From Campylobacteraceae bacterium UBA1877 (GTDB lineage: Bacteria; Campylobacterota; Campylobacteria; Campylobacterales; Campylobacteraceae): a DNA stretch of 11,594 bases. The stretch is from positions 1-11,594 of the forward strand of contig DDHL01000104.1 of assembly GCA_002352945.1 (NCBI GenBank), given 5' to 3'. The number at the start of each line of letters is the position of its first letter. The stretch's first letter is position 1. The notes under the pieces are model-generated. The model ran no database searches. It was not told where the DNA came from and worked only from the letters and a program-made list of their open reading frames with translations. This document shows, one piece after another, positions 6,676-11,594 of the stretch. The translations under genes and the position numbers were made by a program.

Positions 6676-7614
6676 ATGTTTTCGATTGTAATACCAGTTT
6701 TTAATGAAGCCGAATCTTTGCAAAAGTTATATGAGCAGATAGAAAAATCTACAAAATTAATGAAAGTTCCTTATGAAATTATTTTTGTCAACGATGGTAG
6801 CACTGATGATTCTCAGTCCGTAATTGAAGATTTGGCAAGAGTCCACTCTAATGTAAATTTCATTACTTTTAGGAAAAATTTTGGTAAGTCAGCGGCATTA
6901 AACGCTGGATTTAAACATGTCAAATATGATATTGTGTTTACAATGGATGCGGATTTGCAAGATGATCCCAAAGAGATACCACGTTTTTTACAAAAACTAG
7001 AAGAAGGATATGATTTAGTAACAGGATGGAAAAAAAATCGACTTGATCCGAAAGAAAAAACAATACCATCAAAGATTTTTAATGCTATGACTTCTAAAAT
7101 GAGTGGCCTAAAACTTAATGATTATAATTGTGGTTTCAAATGTTATAAAAAAGAGGTATTAGATGAGATAGAAATTTACGGTGAATTACACCGTTTTGTG
7201 CCTTTTTTGGCTCATAAAAAAGGTTTTAAAGTCGCTGAGATTCCTGTTGAACACCATCGTCGCGAATATGGGAAATCAAAATTTGGAATAGAAAGATATG
7301 CAAGGGGCTTTTTTGATTTGCTAACAGTTGTTTTTATTACTAATTATATCTCACGCCCAATGCATTTATTGGGAGGCATCGGGTCCCTCTTTTTTGGCTT
7401 TGGAAGTATTTTGTTTATGTATCTTTTTTTTGGAAGATGGTTAATGGGTGAATCAATCGGCTCTAGTCCTATGTTTGCCATAAGTATATTTTGTATGGCA
7501 GTAGGGATACAAATTTTTGTTGTTGGTCTTTTGGCGGAATTAGTAGTTTATAATCGCGAACGTGAAGATAAAGCACAATATTCTATTATTAAAAAACAAT
7601 TTGAAACTCATTAG
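6676..7614 (+). CDS. GT2 polyprenyl-phosphate glycosyltransferase, GtrB/DPM1-like
   Basis: This enzyme probably transfers a sugar from a nucleotide donor to undecaprenyl phosphate on the cytoplasmic face, making a lipid-linked monosaccharide donor. The GT2 catalytic domain spans about 1-215: IVIPVFNEAESL near the start, VNDGSTDDS at 38-46, RKNFGKSAALNAGF at 66-79 and the metal-binding DAD at 91-93 in MDADLQDDP. GKSKFGIERYARGFFDLL (199-216) is the amphipathic region typical of GtrB and yeast Dpm1-like enzymes. Two C-terminal transmembrane segments follow, at about 229-252 and 266-292, as in GtrB. Length is 312 residues. GGAG at 6663-6666 precedes the ATG, and the gene begins 3 bp after gmhA. 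The next genes, a GtrA-like flippase and a GT-C transferase, support this role. An undecaprenyl-phosphate L-Ara4FN transferase (ArnC-like) is an alternative; the sugar is unknown. Confidence 0.88.
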   Translation: MFSIVIPVFNEAESLQKLYEQIEKSTKLMKVPYEIIFVNDGSTDDSQSVIEDLARVHSNVNFITFRKNFGKSAALNAGFKHVKYDIVFTMDADLQDDPKEIPRFLQKLEEGYDLVTGWKKNRLDPKEKTIPSKIFNAMTSKMSGLKLNDYNCGFKCYKKEVLDEIEIYGELHRFVPFLAHKKGFKVAEIPVEHHRREYGKSKFGIERYARGFFDLLTVVFITNYISRPMHLLGGIGSLFFGFGSILFMYLFFGRWLMGESIGSSPMFAISIFCMAVGIQIFVVGLLAELVVYNREREDKAQYSIIKKQFETH

Positions 7615-7969
7615 ATTTTTTGGTACTTCCTTAATTGCTACAACCATAGATTTTTGTTTGTATGTATTATTGCTATCAAGCTTGTCGCCAACTTTAGCAC
7701 ATATTGTTAGTGCAACTAGTGGAATGGTTGTTAATTTTATCTTGCAGCGTCGCTGGGTCTTTAATCCAACACGCTCAATGGGGGTTTCATTTCTGTTGTC
7801 TGCTTTATTCTCTTTAGGAGGAGTATTCCTGGGTGCTATATTGGTTTATTTTTTTACACAAGCAACATTGCTAAAAGATTTTGAAATTATTGCAAAGTTA
7901 ATAACAATTGCAATTGTTTTTGTATATAACTATTTAACTAAAAAAATTGCTTTTGGTGATCGAGTATGA
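7562..7969 (+). CDS. GtrA-family membrane protein (putative polyprenyl-phosphate-sugar flippase)
   Basis: GtrA-family proteins are small four-helix membrane proteins thought to flip polyprenyl-phosphate-linked sugars across the inner membrane. The family core is clear: RFFGTSLIATTIDFCLYVLL at 18-37, then SGMVVNFILQRRWVFN at 53-68 and the C-terminal FVYNYLTKKIAF at 120-131. Four hydrophobic segments are visible and the length is 135 residues, typical. The start is uncertain. GTG at 7562 gives a 53 bp overlap with the GT2 gene and has no good ribosome binding site. TTG at 7601 would still precede the core motif and cut the overlap to 14 bp. It overlaps the next gene by 4 bp (ATGA). Lying between a GtrB-like synthase and a GT-C transferase, it completes a three-part system. 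Confidence 0.85.
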   Translation: MKIKHNILLLKNNLKLIRFFGTSLIATTIDFCLYVLLLSSLSPTLAHIVSATSGMVVNFILQRRWVFNPTRSMGVSFLLSALFSLGGVFLGAILVYFFTQATLLKDFEIIAKLITIAIVFVYNYLTKKIAFGDRV

Positions 7970-9414
7970 TAAAAAAAATTAGTAACTTTGTTTTAACGTA
8001 TTTTTCATGGTTTATATTTGGATATGCAATTTTTTTAATAATTGTTCGTCTATTAGTAACAGATATTGCAGTATTAGATGAGTCAGAACAACTTGTTACT
8101 GGAAATTTTTTTGCACTTGGATACAATCAACAACCTCCACTTTATTCATGGATACAAAACATTGTATTTCAAATTTTTGGTATATCTATTTTGAGTTTAA
8201 GTTTACTGAAGAATTTTTTTATTTTTATAATTTATCTATTTATTTATAAATTGGGTATTTTGATATATCAAGATAAAGAAAAAGCTGTATTGGGAGCTCT
8301 TTCTTTAATGTTGGTTCCACAGATAGTTTGGTCGGCACAAGTTGACCAAGTCCATACTGTTATGCTCACTGCGATGAGTGTTTTAACTGTATATTGGGTC
8401 TTTAAAATGCTTTATAAAGATAGATCCAGTACTTTTGATTTTGTAGTTTTAGGCTTATTTTGCGCAATGGGATTTTTGGCAAAATATAATTTTTTATTAG
8501 TTGTTATTAGCTTATTGATTGTGTTGCTATTTAATCGTACATACCGTATTAAATTTTTTGAAAAACGCCTTTGGATAACTATAGGCATAGGAATAGCACT
8601 CGTGTTGCCGCATGTTTGGTGGGCCGTTAATCACTTTGACTTTGTGACTGGTCGTACAGTAGAACGAATGGGTGTAGGTAAAGTAGACGATTTTGGTCGA
8701 TTAAAAGCACTTGGTAGTTTAGGTTTGGCGACTTTGTTGTTTATAAGCCCGTTTTGGTTGTTTTTTCTCGGTTTTTTTGGGCGCACATTCAATAAAATAC
8801 GGCCTGGTTGCACAACATGGTTTTTGGGCAAATATATGATAAATACAATGGTATTGTTAGTGGTTATAGTACTCATTCTTGAAGCAACAAATATAAAAGA
8901 ACGTTGGCTTCAGCCATATCTTGTTTTTTTTCCGCTCTTTGCATTTGGCTTTGTCGAACGTATTAAATCAGAAGTTCAATTGCAAAGATATATTGCAACA
9001 GCGCTAGCAGCTGCAACTATCGCCTCTCTTGTCATGATATTGCGACCTTGGTTAATAGATATTCGGCAAAAACCAAGTAGAGCAAATTATCCATTTTCAA
9101 TTTTGGCTCAAGAGTTACGTTCAGAAATTGAAAATGAAAAGAGTTTATTAATTTATGGAGAAGATAAATTTATAGCAGGAAACCTAAAGTTGTTTTTTTC
9201 ACAAGCAACAGTATATACTCCGCATATTCCATTTCAACCATATAAGCTTGGCAAAGAAGTGTTGTTTGTTTATTCTCAAAAAAATAAGCCATCTAAAAAG
9301 ATAGATGAATTGGTAAAAAAAGGCTACTTGTGTAAAGAAAAAAGCTTTTCTATATCATATTATCATTCTAATTATTTAAAATATTCACCTAAAATTACTT
9401 TATGTAAGATTTAA
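7966..9414 (+). CDS. GT39/ArnT-like polytopic glycosyltransferase (GT-C fold)
   Basis: This integral membrane transferase probably moves a sugar from polyprenyl phosphate onto LPS core or lipid A at the periplasmic face. After a first membrane segment (about 8-31), the first periplasmic loop has LDESEQLVTGN (37-47) and GYNQQPPLYSW (52-62). This acidic pair (D38, E39) plus the PPL element is the hallmark of the PMT/ArnT/GT39 group. About ten hydrophobic segments follow, including a conserved-looking LAKYN in the middle (about residues 171-175), and there is a soluble C-terminal tail from about residue 362. Length is 482 residues, shorter than ArnT (about 550). It begins with ATG inside the GtrA stop (ATGA) and closes the operon. 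Its end overlaps the convergent kinase gene by 20 bp. The acceptor may equally be another periplasmic glycan or a protein. Confidence 0.82.
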   Translation: MIKKISNFVLTYFSWFIFGYAIFLIIVRLLVTDIAVLDESEQLVTGNFFALGYNQQPPLYSWIQNIVFQIFGISILSLSLLKNFFIFIIYLFIYKLGILIYQDKEKAVLGALSLMLVPQIVWSAQVDQVHTVMLTAMSVLTVYWVFKMLYKDRSSTFDFVVLGLFCAMGFLAKYNFLLVVISLLIVLLFNRTYRIKFFEKRLWITIGIGIALVLPHVWWAVNHFDFVTGRTVERMGVGKVDDFGRLKALGSLGLATLLFISPFWLFFLGFFGRTFNKIRPGCTTWFLGKYMINTMVLLVVIVLILEATNIKERWLQPYLVFFPLFAFGFVERIKSEVQLQRYIATALAAATIASLVMILRPWLIDIRQKPSRANYPFSILAQELRSEIENEKSLLIYGEDKFIAGNLKLFFSQATVYTPHIPFQPYKLGKEVLFVYSQKNKPSKKIDELVKKGYLCKEKSFSISYYHSNYLKYSPKITLCKI

Positions 9415-10120
9415 TGATATTTCTCAATTTTTTAAAGAGTTTCAGAAAATGGTAGTTTTGCAGATAGAAATTTGCAATCTTGTATGATAGGGATTGAGTG
9501 TTTATATACTTATATCCATCTTGAAATTTTCGTGAGAGTTTTAAATATTCTACATATTTTCCTATGCTACCAAAGTAGTTTCTTTTAAGATTTGCATCGA
9601 TAGTTGCAATTTTCCCATTAGTAAATATAAAATTTTTTTGTTGAGGATCTCCATGCAAGTATCCAAGTGAGTGAATATGTTTTAAAACTGCAATAATCTC
9701 TCGTGAATGCATATTGCTAGCAAGGCTACCTTCGATGTATTCATAAATCATTTTAGATGAAATAACCATGCCAAATTTTCGATACTCAATACAAGCTAAA
9801 GGGCGATTTGTAAGAATATTGTGTTTGCGTAATATTTTCATGCTTTCTAAAGAGCTCATTGCTTCACTTTTGCGAAAAAGAGTTAAAAAACGTATCCAAT
9901 AGCGCCTATCTTTATCAGAAGGCTTTTTAACAACAATTTTTTTTCCCTGAATGCTTATTAACTTTACAGTGCTTCGTCTATTGTCTTTGAGGTAGATTCC
10001 TTCAAGTTTTTCAATGGTTGTGACATCAAAAAAAATTTCTGAGTTGTTAAAATAGGTAATGAACTGTTTCGTTGAAAATTTTCTCTTTAATTTTTTTGTT
10101 AAATTTATAAGATTTTTCAT
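9395..10120 (-). CDS. LPS core kinase-like protein (WaaY/Kdo-kinase family)
   Basis: This is probably a cytoplasmic ATP-dependent kinase that phosphorylates a core sugar (heptose or Kdo). It has the small eukaryotic-like kinase fold: a lysine pair in KKIVVKKP (60-67) that could bind ATP, MIYEYIEG (124-131) as the hinge region, the catalytic loop HGDPQQKNF (156-164) with D158 and N163, and IDA (174-176) with D175 in the place of the DFG aspartate. HGDPxxxNF resembles the WaaY (RfaY) GDPHxxNF motif more than general protein kinases. Length is 241 residues, close to WaaY. It starts 2 bp after the heptosyltransferase stop, so the pair is probably coupled, which supports a core-heptose substrate. 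There is no strong ribosome binding site of its own. WaaP or KdkA activity cannot be excluded. Confidence 0.75.
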   Translation of the reverse strand: MKNLINLTKKLKRKFSTKQFITYFNNSEIFFDVTTIEKLEGIYLKDNRRSTVKLISIQGKKIVVKKPSDKDRRYWIRFLTLFRKSEAMSSLESMKILRKHNILTNRPLACIEYRKFGMVISSKMIYEYIEGSLASNMHSREIIAVLKHIHSLGYLHGDPQQKNFIFTNGKIATIDANLKRNYFGSIGKYVEYLKLSRKFQDGYKYINTQSLSYKIANFYLQNYHFLKLFKKLRNIIKSYIK

Positions 10121-10122
10121 CT

Positions 10123-11001
10123 TTATAAAAACTCACTGATGTTGTCTAGTCCTTCCTCAAGCTCAATATTGTCAAAATAGTTCCTAATTGTATTTTGGCT
10201 TTTTTGAGGAGGTATTCCGTCTGGATAAAATGTTTTGTCATAAATGGCTGTTGACCATGGACCAAAAGGAGCGGCTCTTTTCCAATTGGTAGGACCAAAA
10301 ATCCCAATTGTTGGAGTTTTTTGAACAGCTGAAATATGCATTGCCGCTGAATCTGTTGATATGGTTAAATAAGCTTTAGTAAGAACTTCTTTTAGTTCTT
10401 GTAGAGTTGTTTTTCCAGCCAATACTTTTATATTTCCAATAAGGTGCTTAGAAATATGTTCAATATACTCTTGCTCATTTTTATCACCAGTAAGTACAAA
10501 AGGTAAATTATATCTTTCATACAAAATTTTGTTAATTTCCTTCCACTTTTCTATCGGAAGACGCTTTGAGAGCCATTTTGGACTAGAACCACAATTTAAA
10601 ACGACATAAGTTTTTTCTTTTTTAGTGAAAGTTCTATCAAGTGAATTAATGCAATTTGAAGGCTTGGCAATCTTGTAAAAAATATCTGATGGTATTGATG
10701 TTGCAATATTGTGATTATTGTATGTTTTTATTCCAGCAAATTTTGTAATTAAAAAACTTCTATCGTTGCATTGGAAATCAAATAATATGTTAAAATTTCT
10801 CTTCCTAATATTAAAAATTAACTTTGTAACTTCAAATAGTTTTTTATTTTTTAAAATCATAAAATCATAAAATTCATCTTTTAAAAGTTCGTACCCCATA
10901 GGTGAAGTAATTATGGTTGGCCTGTGCTTAAAAGCGCGTAATGCAGGAATAGTAGATGCGATATCTCCTAAAGCACTAAATCGTAATGCTGCAATTTTCA
11001 T
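10123..11001 (-). CDS. GT9 heptosyltransferase (WaaC/WaaF/WaaQ-like)
   Basis: GT9 enzymes transfer L-glycero-D-manno-heptose from ADP-heptose to the inner core. The N-terminal motif RFSALGDIASTIPALRAF (7-24) carries the catalytic-base aspartate D13. The C-terminal Rossmann domain has NCGSSPKWLSKRLP (136-149), LTGDKNE (170-176) and TDSAAMHIS (216-224), followed by GIFGPTNWKRAAPFGP (233-248), which is the ADP-heptose-binding face of the family. Length is 292 residues, short of the usual 320-350, but both domains are complete. AAGGA lies 12 bases upstream of the ATG, a rather long spacing. A TATAAT on the minus strand at 11041-11046 could supply a promoter. It is followed at 2 bp by the kinase-like gene. 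Which heptose it adds (I, II or III) cannot be told from this sequence. It would use the donor made by gmhA, hldE, gmhB and hldD. Confidence 0.9.
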   Translation of the reverse strand: MKIAALRFSALGDIASTIPALRAFKHRPTIITSPMGYELLKDEFYDFMILKNKKLFEVTKLIFNIRKRNFNILFDFQCNDRSFLITKFAGIKTYNNHNIATSIPSDIFYKIAKPSNCINSLDRTFTKKEKTYVVLNCGSSPKWLSKRLPIEKWKEINKILYERYNLPFVLTGDKNEQEYIEHISKHLIGNIKVLAGKTTLQELKEVLTKAYLTISTDSAAMHISAVQKTPTIGIFGPTNWKRAAPFGPWSTAIYDKTFYPDGIPPQKSQNTIRNYFDNIELEEGLDNISEFL

Positions 11002-11040
11002 TTCTAGTTTAATTCCTTTATTTAATAAATTTGAACTTCG

Positions 11041-11046
11041 ATTATA
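11041..11046 (-). promoter_or_regulatory. Putative -10 box for the heptosyltransferase-kinase pair
   Basis: TATAAT reads on the minus strand 39 bases before the heptosyltransferase ATG. A perfect 9-base inverted repeat (11047-11066) abuts it on the upstream side. A single match to TATAAT in AT-rich DNA is weak evidence; its position in the only large gap of the minus-strand block raises it. Confidence 0.35.
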
Positions 11047-11128
11047 ACTCTGGTTTGAACCAGAGTGCTAGTTTAATTAGTACTCTTGTATCTGTAAGCA
11101 GTAAAACTTTTATCATGTCATCTCTCAT
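11042..11128 (-). other. Possible 28-codon small ORF between GT4 and heptosyltransferase genes
   Basis: An ATG at 11126-11128, overlapping the last codons of the GT4 gene in another frame, opens 28 codons that begin MRDDMIKVLLLTDTRVLIK and end LWFKPEL before a TAA. A second ATG lies at 11114-11116. The composition looks protein-like (mixed hydrophobic and charged), but the ORF is short, has no clear ribosome binding site and matches no family I recognise. It could be a leader peptide, a gene remnant or chance. Confidence 0.25.
11047..11066. promoter_or_regulatory. Perfect inverted repeat upstream of the heptosyltransferase gene
   Basis: ACTCTGGTT (11047-11055) and AACCAGAGT (11058-11066) are exact reverse complements separated by TG. 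It may be an operator next to the -10 box, or an RNA hairpin with a TTGA loop. No T-run follows on either strand, so it is not a typical intrinsic terminator. Confidence 0.5.
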
Positions 11129-11594
11129 TTTTTAAAAGTTTATTATAGACTTTAATTGTTTCATCAGTCATAAAATCAACCGATAAAACTGATTGGGCTT
11201 TTGAAAAAATAGGCTTAAAGTCATTTATAACCGTATCATAATTTGATTGAATATAGTCAATTTTTTTAGCCAGCTCTTCATGGGAGTCGTGTGGGATAAT
11301 GTACTTTTTTCCAATAAATTTTTCAATATCTGAAACAGGGGTTGAAACAAAAGGAAGATTGTGAAACATAGCTTCTACAAAAGTATATGGGAAACCTTCG
11401 TTTTGTGAAGTCATCACAAATAGATGAGAATTTTTTAATACTTTAGATACCTCTTTTAAGGCAAGCGGCCCAGTAAAGAAGACTTTCTCTTCTATATTGA
11501 GTTTTTTTGCCAATTCCAAAAGAGATTGTTTTTCGGGACCATCACCAACTATAAATAGTTTTCCATCGATATTTGCAAAGGCTTTGATTAGAAG
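11118..11594 (-). CDS. GT4-family glycosyltransferase, C-terminal part (5' end beyond window)
   Basis: The reading frame is open to the right edge, so this is the C-terminal 158 residues of a larger GT-B enzyme; a TTG codon at 11517-11519 is internal and not the start. Visible residues run LLIKAFANIDGKLFIVGDG, which is the middle of the GT4 donor-binding domain. EKVFFTGPL then follows, and the E-x7-E signature is E66 to E74 of the visible part within EGFPYTFVE. NLPFVSTPVSDIEKFIG precedes the final helices. The GT4 fold and signature are clear; the sugar and acceptor are not. It lies upstream of the heptosyltransferase and kinase genes on the same strand, with a 116 bp gap, so it probably acts in the same LPS core or O-glycan assembly. 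No terminator is obvious at its end. Confidence 0.88.
   Translation of the reverse strand, partial: LLIKAFANIDGKLFIVGDGPEKQSLLELAKKLNIEEKVFFTGPLALKEVSKVLKNSHLFVMTSQNEGFPYTFVEAMFHNLPFVSTPVSDIEKFIGKKYIIPHDSHEELAKKIDYIQSNYDTVINDFKPIFSKAQSVLSVDFMTDETIKVYNKLLKNER

Noticed and set aside
11047..11066. Intrinsic terminator for the GT4 gene
   Set aside because: The stem is clean but no T-run follows it on the minus strand, and the loop is very small. An operator or other hairpin role fits as well.
11118..11519. Treating the right-edge glycosyltransferase as a complete 133-residue protein starting at 11519
   Set aside because: The start would be an internal TTG. The frame continues without a stop to base 11594 and encodes recognisable GT4 sequence (FIVGDGPEK) upstream of it.
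1..11594. CRISPR array, tRNA/rRNA, insertion sequence or phage genes
   Set aside because: No regularly spaced repeats, no RNA-gene signatures and no transposase or integrase reading frames were seen on either strand.

Overview
The window looks like chromosome from an AT-rich member of the Campylobacterota, possibly a Sulfurimonas- or Sulfurovum-like organism (inference). Support comes from the low GC content, extended TATAAT boxes preceded by TTTGT, and the gene neighbourhood ccoS / small c-type cytochrome / gmhB-hldD-hldE-gmhA. From memory, Campylobacter jejuni carries the same order beside its waa (LOS) locus.

Layout: (1) Bases 1-59 are a decayed copy of a cytochrome c gene fragment (minus strand), repeated almost exactly at 2938-2996 inside the intact cytochrome gene. 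(2) Bases 168-2328 hold an AT-rich two-gene cassette: a GT4 glycosyltransferase and an O-antigen ligase/polymerase family membrane protein. (3) Bases 2329-2572 are a gene-poor stretch leading into a CcoS-like gene with a damaged 5' end (2573-2770), which converges on an intact monoheme cytochrome c gene (2776-3075). (4) A divergent promoter region (3076-3189) separates the cytochrome from a tightly packed plus-strand operon of seven genes, 3190-9414. Its genes are gmhB, hldD, hldE, gmhA, a GtrB-like GT2, a GtrA-like flippase and a polytopic GT39/ArnT-like transferase. (5) A minus-strand block runs from the right edge: a GT4 glycosyltransferase (open at the window edge), then a GT9 heptosyltransferase and a WaaY/Kdo-kinase-like protein. 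The last of these overlaps the end of the plus-strand operon by 20 bp, tail to tail.

Functionally the window is an LPS/LOS core assembly locus. GmhA, HldE, GmhB and HldD form the complete route from sedoheptulose 7-phosphate to ADP-L-glycero-D-manno-heptose. The GT9 enzyme would use that donor on the inner core, and the kinase could phosphorylate core sugars. GT4 enzymes would extend the core, and the ligase-family protein would join a polyprenol-linked glycan to it. The GtrB/GtrA/GT-C trio has the layout of a polyprenol-phosphate-sugar periplasmic glycosylation system.

The most unusual structure is the left 3 kb. A cytochrome fragment broken at its 5' side and a ccoS gene broken at its 5' side face each other across the glycosyltransferase/ligase cassette. 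This suggests that the cassette entered the ccoS-cytochrome junction together with a duplication of flanking DNA, and that one copy of each duplicated gene has since decayed.
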